Shown: piece after piece, positions 1 to 6,039 of the stretch
How the letters are laid out: the number at the start of each line of letters is the position of its first letter
Numbering within the stretch: the first letter of the stretch is position 1
From: CAYNYM01 sp964644375
Lineage (GTDB): Bacteria > Desulfobacterota > DSM-4660 > Desulfatiglandales > HGW-15
Reading direction: 5' to 3'
DNA: 6,911 bases
Assembly: GCA_964644375.1 (NCBI GenBank)
Contig: CAZXWJ010000230.1
Coordinates: forward strand, 1-6,911
Notes under the pieces: generated by a model
The model's input: only the letters and a program-made list of their open reading frames with translations
The model's database searches: none
Told to the model about the DNA's origin: nothing
Program-made: the position numbers and the translations under genes

Positions 1-400
1 CAGCCTGCATGATCCCGGGACCTCCTCCCGTAATCACCATATATCCCGCCTCGGCAAGTTTTTGTCCGAAAAGGCGTGCGGCCTGGTAGGCGGGTTCATG
101 GGGTTGGGTCCTTGCGGAGCCGAAGACCGTGATTTTTTTCACATCGCGATACGGGCCGAAGACCTTGGAGGTAAATCGCATCTCCTTTAAGGCGGTGTTC
201 ATGAGTTTCAGGTCGGCCTTCAGGTCATCTTCCTGACCGGCCTTGAGGGCAGCCAGGAGCATTTCCCGGACGATCCCGGGACGGCGGATATTCCCCACCA
301 TGTCCATTAACCGGTCGATGGCCTCATCTGCAGGACCGTTCGTCTTTGTAAAGTGGAGTTCCATGGGTTCATGCGCTTCAGCATTCGGATTTTTTTCCAT
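1..400 (-). CDS. LOG family protein (TIGR00730-type Rossmann fold), partial: N-terminal 133 residues
   Basis: The reading frame runs leftward from an ATG at 398-400 and is still open at the window edge, so the C-terminus is missing. Residues 89-95 read KITVFGS followed by A-R-T, and residues 119-131 read GYMVITGGGPGIM. These are the first Rossmann strand and the glycine-rich nucleotide loop of the LOG/'lysine decarboxylase-like' family. The second family motif, PGGxGTxxE, would lie beyond the edge and cannot be checked. Characterised LOG proteins are phosphoribohydrolases that cleave nucleoside 5'-monophosphates into a base and ribose 5-phosphate, acting in the cytoplasm. The exact substrate here is unknown. 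Residues 1-85 are a charged, probably helical extension before the Rossmann core, seen in some bacterial LOG proteins but absent from the shortest ones. The start is supported by an AGAGGA ribosome site about 10 bases upstream on the minus strand. The gene is divergent from gpmI. Family assignment is firm; function is inferred. Confidence 0.9.
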   Translation of the reverse strand, partial: MEKNPNAEAHEPMELHFTKTNGPADEAIDRLMDMVGNIRRPGIVREMLLAALKAGQEDDLKADLKLMNTALKEMRFTSKVFGPYRDVKKITVFGSARTQPHEPAYQAARLFGQKLAEAGYMVITGGGPGIMQA

Positions 401-441
401 TGTGGCCTTTCCTCTGCATCGAATTGATTGGTCGTTAAAAA

Positions 442-477
442 TCTATATCAGTATAGAATATCGTGAGATATTGTTAT
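442..477 (-). promoter_or_regulatory. Candidate promoter of the LOG gene
   Basis: Read on the minus strand, TATACT (450-455) is a five-of-six match to a sigma-70 -10 box. ATAACA (472-477) lies 16 bases upstream as a four-of-six -35 box. Transcription would begin near 442-444 and leave a leader of about 42 bases before the ATG. The region is strongly AT-rich, which favours chance matches, so this is only a plausible call. Confidence 0.4.
443..472. promoter_or_regulatory. Two adjacent perfect dyads, possible operator
   Basis: CTATA-N4-TATAG (443-456) is immediately followed by AATATC-N4-GATATT (457-472). Both are perfect inverted repeats with four-base spacers. They cover the putative -10 box and -10/-35 spacer of the LOG promoter, where a dimeric repressor would normally bind. 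Two half-site pairs side by side could hold two dimers. AT-rich DNA yields such dyads by chance, so regulator binding is inference. Confidence 0.3.
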
Positions 478-561
478 AGGAATATTAGCGGGTCGTGAGA
501 AGCCTGTTTGTTTTTGTCTCTACCAAACCGAACGAATTCGTGAAAAGGCTAATTTTTCTAC

Positions 562-660
562 GGACACGGAGAACACGAAGGGTAAAAGAAGAGAAGAGCA
601 AAACATAATATGGTTTTTTTTATTTAAATTCTCTGTGTCCCAGCGCCTCTGCGGGAGATA
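562..660. repeat. Inverted repeat built from degenerate dispersed-repeat sequence
   Basis: GGACACGGAGAA (562-573) is the reverse complement of 629-640 except at one position, which would be a G-U pair in RNA. The arms enclose 55 bases rich in A and T. Sequence outside the arms keeps the same flavour: 'ACACGAAGGG' after the left arm and 'CAGCGCCTCTGCGGGAG' after the right arm. This resembles the degenerate 'CACAGAG / GCAGAGGCGC' intergenic repeats I associate with environmental deltaproteobacterial genomes. No coding sequence is supported between the arms. It could be a decayed small mobile repeat or simply two opposing copies of a dispersed element. Confidence 0.45.
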
Positions 661-709
661 ATGTTTTTGGCTTTTGACCTTGTTGTCATGGTGCTGAGCG
701 TAATGTTCC

Positions 710-739
710 TTGACCCGCCTGATCGGCATGGCATATTCT
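710..739 (+). promoter_or_regulatory. Weak candidate promoter for gpmI
   Basis: TTGACC (710-715) matches five of six -35 positions, and TATTCT (734-739) matches four of six -10 positions with an 18-base spacer. A competing arrangement is ATGGCA (728-733) with CATAAT (751-756) and a 17-base spacer. A second TTGACC at 674-679 has no well-spaced -10 box. A promoter is expected here because the neighbouring gene is divergent, but the sequence does not single one out. Confidence 0.25.
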
Positions 740-786
740 TTAAAATTATTCATAATCCATGCGCGAACTGGTTTGGAGGATAACCC

Positions 787-2442
787 ATGAAACTGAGCCT
801 TAATAAACTGAAAAACTTTAACGGGCCCAAAGGGCCTGTGCTTCTAATCATCATGGACGGTATCGGTATCGGCCCGGAAGACGAGAGCAATGCCGTGTAT
901 CTGGCCAAAACGCCCAACCTGGATCGGTTGTTCCAATCCAAACTCTACGCCCGAATCCGAGCCCATGGGACCGCCGTGGGACTGCCTTCTGATAAGGACA
1001 TGGGGAACAGTGAAGTGGGGCACAACGCCTTGGGGGCGGGAAGGGTATTCGACCAGGGTGCGAGGCTTGTCAACCGGGCCCTTCAAACGGGAAGGATCTT
1101 CGAGACCGAGATCTGGCGGAAGATCGTGGAGCGGGGCAAAAGCGGAGGGGCCCTTCATTTTATCGGTCTGCTCTCGGACGGAAACGTCCATTCTCACATC
1201 GATCAACTCTTTTTGCTGATCGATCGATGCGCCGAAGAGGGACTCCCAAGGGTTCGGGTCCATCCCCTGCTCGACGGAAGGGACGTGGGGGAACGGTCCG
1301 CATTGGACTATCTCGTTCCCACCCGGGAGAAACTCACGGCCATTTTCGAAACCCGGGGCCTGGACTATTGCATCGCCTCCGGTGGCGGCCGCATGAAGGT
1401 CACCATGGACCGCTATAACGCCGACTGGAGCATCGTCGAGCGCGGATGGAGTGCCCATGTCCGGGGAAAGGGCAGGCCTTTCAGCTCGGCGGAAGAGGCT
1501 GTTAAGACTTACTATGCCGAGGACCCGGGCATCACGGATCAGTATATGGATGCCTTTGTGATCGTGGATGAAAACGGGATGCCTGTCGGCCCCATACGAG
1601 ACGGTGATGCCGTCATATTTTTTAATTTTCGGGGTGACCGGGCCATTGAAATATCGAGGGCCTTTACAGAGAAAAATTTTTTGGAATTCGATCGGGGGCC
1701 GCTTCCGGATATCCTTTATGCCGGCATGATGGAATACGACGGAGACACCCACATTCCGCCGAATTATCTTGTCACGCCTCCGGACATAGAGCGCACGGTC
1801 AGCGAGTACCTTTGTGAACAAGGGGTGACGAGTTTCGCCGTATCGGAGACCCAGAAGTTCGGACATGTCACCTATTTCTGGAACGGTAACCGCTCCGGGT
1901 ATATTGATCCGGCGCTCGAGACCTATATTGAGATCCCGTCGGATAAGATCGCGTTCGACAAGGCCCCGGGGATGAAGGCCGTTGAGATCAGGGACAAGAC
2001 CATCGAACTCCTGAAATCGGGAAAGTATCGCTTCGGGCGCCTCAACTTCGCCAACGGCGACATGGTGGGGCATACGGGTGTCATGGAGGCCGCGATCGTA
2101 GCTGTGGAGACGGTGGATCGATGCGTGGGCGATTTGTTGCGCGTCGTCGAGTATATGGAAGGCATCGCCCTGGTGACGGCGGATCACGGGAATGCCGACG
2201 TCATGTTCAGCCTGGACAAGAACGGGATGAAGAACATCCGAACGGCCCATTCCCTGAATCCCGTCCCCTTTGTCATCTTTGATCCCGGGTACGATGGGGC
2301 CTACGAGATGGCGGATATCGGAAATCCGGGGCTCTCAAATGTGGCGGCTACGCTGCTGAACCTTCTGGGCTTTGAGAAGGTGGAGGACTATGATCCTTCT
2401 TTGATTCGTTTCAATCCTAAAAATTACCATAATATTAAATAA
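787..2442 (+). CDS. gpmI: 2,3-bisphosphoglycerate-independent phosphoglycerate mutase
   Basis: This cytoplasmic enzyme interconverts 3-phosphoglycerate and 2-phosphoglycerate in glycolysis/gluconeogenesis through a phosphoserine intermediate and two divalent metals, usually manganese. The 551-residue product has the alkaline-phosphatase-fold metal site split around an inserted phosphotransferase domain. Visible ligands are Asp24 (MDG), catalytic Ser75 (GNSEVGH), Asp425 and His429 (GDMVGH), Asp466-His467 (TADHGN) and His488 (TAHS). Substrate residues include His135, Asp163-Arg165-Asp166, Arg202, Arg209, Arg282, Arg285 and Lys357. The stretches GGRMKVTMDRYNADW (200-214) and FGHVTYFWNGNRSGY (358-372), with the extra length, resemble plant and kinetoplastid enzymes more than E. 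coli GpmI. The ATG is preceded by GGAGG (775-779) with a 7-base gap. The gene appears intact and probably monocistronic or weakly linked to the next gene, 63 bases downstream. Identification is firm; the subtype is from memory of family sequences. Confidence 0.97.
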   Translation: MKLSLNKLKNFNGPKGPVLLIIMDGIGIGPEDESNAVYLAKTPNLDRLFQSKLYARIRAHGTAVGLPSDKDMGNSEVGHNALGAGRVFDQGARLVNRALQTGRIFETEIWRKIVERGKSGGALHFIGLLSDGNVHSHIDQLFLLIDRCAEEGLPRVRVHPLLDGRDVGERSALDYLVPTREKLTAIFETRGLDYCIASGGGRMKVTMDRYNADWSIVERGWSAHVRGKGRPFSSAEEAVKTYYAEDPGITDQYMDAFVIVDENGMPVGPIRDGDAVIFFNFRGDRAIEISRAFTEKNFLEFDRGPLPDILYAGMMEYDGDTHIPPNYLVTPPDIERTVSEYLCEQGVTSFAVSETQKFGHVTYFWNGNRSGYIDPALETYIEIPSDKIAFDKAPGMKAVEIRDKTIELLKSGKYRFGRLNFANGDMVGHTGVMEAAIVAVETVDRCVGDLLRVVEYMEGIALVTADHGNADVMFSLDKNGMKNIRTAHSLNPVPFVIFDPGYDGAYEMADIGNPGLSNVAATLLNLLGFEKVEDYDPSLIRFNPKNYHNIK

Positions 2443-2505
2443 ATAGATAGCTAAGTTAATGTTATGGTTTAATTAATTTTAAGCTGGTATTGCTTGAGGA
2501 GAGAA

Positions 2506-3288
2506 ATGAAAAACAGAAAACCCCTTTTATACGTGGGATGGCTTTGTCTGATGCTCTGGGTCGTTGCGGTAAATCCCTGTGCGTGCTCGGCCGAAGGCCT
2601 CGACGACCTGACACCCAGGCAAATCCTGGACAAGGTGGACGATCTATTCCGCGGAACGTCGAGTCATGGCCGCATGACCATGACCATTGTGACGGCCCAC
2701 TGGTCGAGGACCCTGTCTCTCGATTTTTGGAGCGAAGGAAAGGAAAAGTCGCTCATGCGGATCCTTGCCCCGAAAAAAGAGAAGGGTACGGCGACCCTGA
2801 GGGTGGAAAACGATATCTGGAATTATCTGCCCAAGGTCAAGAGAGTCATCAAGCTGCCTTCATCCATGATGTCCGCTTCCTGGATGGGGTCCCATTTCAC
2901 CAATGACGACCTGGTCAAGGAGAGCCGCATGGCCGACGACTACACCTTCGAGGTGACCTTCCGGGGACAAAGGGACGGTATGGACATCATAGAACTCACC
3001 TGCCACCCCAAACCGGAGGCAGCCATTGTATGGGGCCGGGTGGTCGTCACGGTGCGGAGAACGGACTATTTGCCCCTTGATACCAGATACTACGACGAAG
3101 ACTTGAACCTTGCACGGACCATGATTTTTTCGGACATAGGGGCCTTTGGGGACCGCACCCTGCCCAAGCGCATGGTCGTGGTCCCCGAGGACAGGCCAAA
3201 TGAAAAAACAGACGTTTACTACAGCAAAATAACCTTTGACCCTGTCCTTCCCGAAGGCACCTTTTCCCTCCGCAACCTTCAGAAATAG
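2506..3288 (+). CDS. LolA-like outer membrane lipoprotein-sorting protein (PF17131-type), secreted
   Basis: The 260-residue product starts with a signal peptide: basic MKNRK, a hydrophobic stretch at about 7-22, and a likely signal-peptidase I site after Ala29 (ACSA|EG). The cysteines at 25 and 27 lack a lipobox, so it is probably a soluble periplasmic protein. The middle carries hallmarks of the LolA_like family: APKKEKGTATL (88-98), DIWNYLPKVKRVIKLPSS (103-120), SWMGSHFTNDDL (125-136) and a following ADDYTFEV. Relatives are half-barrel proteins with a hydrophobic cavity, and LolA itself shuttles lipoproteins from LolCDE to the outer membrane. The cargo here is unknown. ATG 2506 is chosen because GAGGAG (2496-2501) precedes it; an in-frame TTG at 2494 would add four residues and leave this site inside the gene. 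The first permease gene follows after 12 bases, so the two are almost certainly co-transcribed and work together. Family confident; role inferred. Confidence 0.88.
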   Translation: MKNRKPLLYVGWLCLMLWVVAVNPCACSAEGLDDLTPRQILDKVDDLFRGTSSHGRMTMTIVTAHWSRTLSLDFWSEGKEKSLMRILAPKKEKGTATLRVENDIWNYLPKVKRVIKLPSSMMSASWMGSHFTNDDLVKESRMADDYTFEVTFRGQRDGMDIIELTCHPKPEAAIVWGRVVVTVRRTDYLPLDTRYYDEDLNLARTMIFSDIGAFGDRTLPKRMVVVPEDRPNEKTDVYYSKITFDPVLPEGTFSLRNLQK

Positions 3289-3300
3289 AGGGGTGAATCC

Positions 3301-4521
3301 ATGACCGTTCTTCGTTTTGCCTGGAGAAACCTCTGGCGGAACAAACGCCGAACAGCGGTCACCATGGCGGCTGTGAGCCTGAATGTGGCTATTCTCATTG
3401 CCAGTTCGGGCCTGATGGAAGGCATGCTGGAAAATTTTATGTCCAATGCGACAAATCTGGTCACGGGTGAAGGGCAGATCCATGTCCCCAAGTTTCTCGT
3501 GGACCGGTCCATGTACAAGGCCTTGAGATCTCCGGGGGACATCCTCGACCGGCTTAAACGGGAAGGGATTCCCGCATCGGCCAGGAGCTACGGGTTCGGG
3601 CTTGCCGCCCATGCGACCAAGTCGGCGGGGGCCCTGTTCTGGGGGGTTGATCCATCCCTCGAACGGGAGGTATTCGATCTGGCAAAGCACGTTCATCAGG
3701 GCAGGTTTCTTTCCCCGGAGGCCGGGGGGGGCATCGTGCTGGGCAAAAAACTGGCACGGTCCCTGAACGTCACGATAGGGGATGAGCTTGTGGTGGTGGT
3801 TCAGGCCGCAGACGGTTCCCTGGGAAACGAACTCTACGAGGTAACCGGCATTCTCAAGTCCGCCGGGGACTCCATTGACCGCAACACGGCCATCCTGCAT
3901 CGGGCTGATTTCGAAGCCCTGTTCGTATCAGACGGGCGCATTCACGAAATCGCCATGAATTCCCGGGGGGCGATGCCCCTTGAGATCATCAGTGCCATCG
4001 GGTCTCGGGCTGCACCGGGTGCGGAAGTCAAGACGTGGCGTCAGCTCATGCCCTCGCTATCGGACATGGTCAATCTCTTTGACACGTCCATGTGGTTTTT
4101 CTGGGCGATATTTTTCCTGGCCGCGGGCATGGGAGTCATGAACACCATGCTCATGGCCACCTTTGAGCGAATCAGGGAATTCGGCGTGCTCAAGGCCCTG
4201 GGCGCGACCCCCTGGCGAATCATCAGGGATGTGGCCGCCGAGGCCCTTTTGATGGCCTTTGTGTCCTCGGTGATCGGGCTTATCATCGGTTTACCCGTCG
4301 CTTACTATCTTCAGGTCGTGGGACTGGATCTGAGTGTCTTTGCAACGGGGGACGTCACCATCGCCGGGGTCGCCTTTGATCCGGTCTGGAGGGCGGCCAT
4401 TTCGGCAAAGAGCATCTATGTGCCGGTGGGGGTGATGTGGATCGTGTGTCTGGTCGCATCCCTTTACCCGGCGGCGATTGCCGCCCGCCTGGATCCGGTT
4501 AAGGCCATGGTGCATGTGTAG
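3301..4521 (+). CDS. ABC transporter permease, FtsX/MacB/LolC-E type (first of two)
   Basis: The 406-residue inner-membrane protein has the four-helix layout of type VII ABC permeases. One helix lies near 18-38 after the basic start RFAWRNLWRNKRRT. A large periplasmic domain spans about 40-260. Three helices follow near 264-286, 312-338 and 371-393. Between helices 2 and 3, FERIREFGVLKALGATPW (288-305) is the cytoplasmic coupling segment that contacts the ATPase. These proteins do not pump through a channel like classic importers. They convert ATP hydrolysis into periplasmic motion that extracts lipoproteins or drives efflux. GAGGGG (3288-3293), overlapping the preceding stop codon, sits 7 bases before the ATG and implies translational coupling to the LolA-like gene. 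It pairs naturally with the second permease at 4709. Whether it is the LolC or LolE counterpart cannot be told. Family firm; substrate unknown. Confidence 0.92.
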   Translation: MTVLRFAWRNLWRNKRRTAVTMAAVSLNVAILIASSGLMEGMLENFMSNATNLVTGEGQIHVPKFLVDRSMYKALRSPGDILDRLKREGIPASARSYGFGLAAHATKSAGALFWGVDPSLEREVFDLAKHVHQGRFLSPEAGGGIVLGKKLARSLNVTIGDELVVVVQAADGSLGNELYEVTGILKSAGDSIDRNTAILHRADFEALFVSDGRIHEIAMNSRGAMPLEIISAIGSRAAPGAEVKTWRQLMPSLSDMVNLFDTSMWFFWAIFFLAAGMGVMNTMLMATFERIREFGVLKALGATPWRIIRDVAAEALLMAFVSSVIGLIIGLPVAYYLQVVGLDLSVFATGDVTIAGVAFDPVWRAAISAKSIYVPVGVMWIVCLVASLYPAAIAARLDPVKAMVHV

Positions 4522-4523
4522 TT

Positions 4524-4552
4524 CCATCCGGAAATTCATAATTTCTGGATGG
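4524..4552 (+). other. Strong hairpin just after the first permease stop codon
   Basis: CCATCCGGAAATT (4524-4536) pairs with 4540-4552 along 13 positions, one being G-U, around a three-base loop. It starts two bases after the stop codon. No run of T follows (GGCGCGATCA comes next), so it does not fit a rho-independent terminator. It may protect the upstream message from 3' exonucleases or lower expression of the downstream genes. Function is inferred. Confidence 0.55.
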
Positions 4553-4556
4553 CGCG

Positions 4557-4640
4557 ATCAGCCTTCAGCATTCAGCTCTCAGCCTAATGCCCTGTTTCTT
4601 TATGGCCTTTGCTGATAGCTGACCGCTGATCGCTGTCAGC
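4557..4640. repeat. Inverted repeat with 7-base GCTGA periodicity
   Basis: The right arm (4611-4640) reads as consecutive seven-base units GCTGATA, GCTGACC, GCTGATC, GCTGTCA. The left arm (about 4557-4583) is the reverse complement of the same pattern: its complement reads GGCTGAGAGCTGAATGCTGA and continues with AGGCTGATC. Differences fall mainly at the two variable positions of each unit. About 27 bases separate the arms. I recall similar GCTGA-type repeats in intergenic regions of deltaproteobacterial genomes. It lies in the gap between the two permease genes and would fold into a long stem in the transcript. Confidence 0.65.
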
Positions 4641-4697
4641 ACGAATCAGGGAATGATCCGTTCAGGAAGAGCATGAACTCAAAATACCGGCCCCGAG

Positions 4698-4703
4698 AGG
4701 AGG
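4698..4703 (+). promoter_or_regulatory. Shine-Dalgarno site favouring the GTG start of the second permease
   Basis: AGGAGG, extended to GAGAGGAGGT at 4695-4704, lies 5 bases before GTG 4709. An upstream in-frame ATG at 4673 has its own weaker AGGAAG (4664-4669). The stronger site, and alignment of the resulting N-terminus with that of the first permease, favour the GTG. Confidence 0.6.
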
Positions 4704-4708
4704 TATTC

Positions 4709-5935
4709 GTGATTATACGACTGGCCTGGCGGAGCATCTGGAGAAGCCGTCGGCGCACGGCCATCACCGTGTGTTCCATTGCCATGGGACTGACCTTTGC
4801 CATCTTTTTCATCTCCCTGGGCGAGGGCATGTACGGGCAGATGGTGGATCAGATGGTACGCATGCAGGGCGGTTATATTACCCTTCAGCACCCGGCCTAT
4901 CGCGAGGCACCTGCAGTCGATCTATGGATTCGGGTTCCGGAAAAACTCCGCAGGACCATAACCCGTTGGCCCCAGGTGGAGGAAACCAAAATGCTGATTC
5001 TGGGGCAGGGCATCGCCAAGTCCGGCGCGGGTAGTCTGGCCGCGGCGATCATGGGCGTCGAGCCGACCGTGGAACTGAAAAGTTCTCCGGTGGCCCGGAA
5101 TATCGTCGAAGGCGCCTATATCGAGGAAGAGGACAACCCCATGGTGGTTGTGGGGGTTGAAATGGCCGAGAGGCTGAATCTGAAAATCGGTAAGAAAATG
5201 GTCATTGCCTCCAATGACGTGCATGGCGACCTTGTGGAGCAATTGTGCCGGGTCAAGGGCATCTTCAGGACCGGATCTGACGAAATGGATGCCTACGTCA
5301 TTCAGATGCCCATTGAATTTGCCCGCCGGCTGTTCAACATGCCCGGGCAAAGCGCCACCCGGATGGGGGTGGTTCTGCGGAACCCCGACACTCAGAAGAG
5401 GGTCCTGCAAAAGGTGAGGGCGGAGGCCGGAGATGTCCATGCAGACGTCCTGCCCTGGCAAGAGGTGCTCCCTGACGTGGCCTCCTATATCAAGATGGAC
5501 AAGGGATCGAACCTGGTCTTTCAGGGCATTTTGATCTTTCTGATCCTTTTTACCATTTTCAATACCATCCTCATGTCCGTTCTCGAACGCAAGCGGGAGT
5601 TCGCCATGCTTCTGGCCCTGGGGACCCAGCCGGGAAAACTGCGTCTTCAGATTCTGATGGAGTCTGTCTTTCTGGGGGTGATCGGATCCAGCTTGGGGAT
5701 GGTGCTGGGGGGGCTGGCCGCCTACCTGGTCAATGCATACGGCATCGACATGGCCTCGTTCATGGGCGATTCCATAAGCATATCGGGGTTTGCCATGACC
5801 ACAAAGCTGCATACCAAGCTGTCGGCAGGGATCATTCTGACGACCACAGGCATCGTGTTCGCTGCAACCGTGGTTTTGAGCCTCATTCCCATGCGGCATA
5901 CGACAAAATTTTCGATTGCGGATACCCTGAGGTAA
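4709..5935 (+). CDS. ABC transporter permease, FtsX/MacB/LolC-E type (second of two)
   Basis: With the GTG start the product has 408 residues and begins MIIRLAWRSIWRSRRRT, matching the first permease's start in spacing and charge. The ATG at 4673 would add 12 residues (MNSKYRPREEVF) and remains possible. One helix near 17-36 is followed by a periplasmic domain of about 40-268 and three helices near 270-291, 315-343 and 373-396. LERKREFAMLLALGTQPGKL (292-311) is the coupling segment between helices 2 and 3, equivalent to 288-307 of the first permease. The two proteins share layout but differ widely in their periplasmic domains, as expected for a heterodimer like LolC/LolE rather than a recent duplication. 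It would sit in the inner membrane and bind the ATPase encoded at 6040. The gap before it carries a hairpin and GCTGA repeats, so its expression may be partly uncoupled from the upstream genes. Family firm; cargo unknown. Confidence 0.91.
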   Translation: MIIRLAWRSIWRSRRRTAITVCSIAMGLTFAIFFISLGEGMYGQMVDQMVRMQGGYITLQHPAYREAPAVDLWIRVPEKLRRTITRWPQVEETKMLILGQGIAKSGAGSLAAAIMGVEPTVELKSSPVARNIVEGAYIEEEDNPMVVVGVEMAERLNLKIGKKMVIASNDVHGDLVEQLCRVKGIFRTGSDEMDAYVIQMPIEFARRLFNMPGQSATRMGVVLRNPDTQKRVLQKVRAEAGDVHADVLPWQEVLPDVASYIKMDKGSNLVFQGILIFLILFTIFNTILMSVLERKREFAMLLALGTQPGKLRLQILMESVFLGVIGSSLGMVLGGLAAYLVNAYGIDMASFMGDSISISGFAMTTKLHTKLSAGIILTTTGIVFAATVVLSLIPMRHTTKFSIADTLR

Positions 5936-5942
5936 GAATTAT

Positions 5943-5976
5943 TAGCCACAGACACACACGGACAGACACAGACAAA
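5943..5976. repeat. Degenerate CACAGACA-type dispersed repeat
   Basis: Between the second permease and the ATPase gene lies a run of CACAGACA, CACACGGACA and GACACAGACA. It resembles the repeats near 562-580 and 6854-6873 but is not identical to them. It is followed by an AT-rich stretch (5981-6020) before the ATPase ribosome site. No gene is supported in this 104-base gap, and no T-tract hairpin is seen that would stop transcription before the ATPase. Confidence 0.5.
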
Positions 5977-6039
5977 TGAGGATAAAAAAATGTGATTTTT
6001 AAATTTTTAATGATGAATGAAAAAGAGGAAGATTAGAAT

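Noticed and set aside
243..479. Plus-strand 78-codon frame over the LOG gene start
   Set aside because: Mostly the complement of LOG codons, extended through the AT-rich promoter region; nothing supports expression.
520..753. Small minus-strand open frame in the gap before gpmI
   Set aside because: It is made largely from the dispersed-repeat sequence and AT runs, shows no family motif, and has no convincing ribosome site.
844..2250. 468-codon open frame antisense to gpmI
   Set aside because: It lies wholly inside a clearly identified gene, has no recognisable motif and is rich in His, Pro, Gly and Arg, as expected from the complement of a GC-rich gene.
2443..2505. Possible sigma-54 site or terminator between gpmI and the LolA-like gene
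   Set aside because: CTGGTATTGCTT has GG and GC only four bases apart, not the ten needed for a -24/-12 element, and no GC-rich stem with a T tract is present.
2860..3900. 346-codon antisense frame across the LolA-like gene and first permease
   Set aside because: It spans two real genes on the opposite strand, with low-complexity H/G/P-rich composition and no family resemblance.
4611..4640. Short regular repeats considered as a CRISPR array
   Set aside because: The units are seven bases long with no spacers of 25-40 bases, and no cas gene is nearby.
4922..5899. 325-codon antisense frame in the second permease
   Set aside because: Histidine/glutamine/glycine-rich shadow of a membrane protein gene; no domain or ribosome site supports it.
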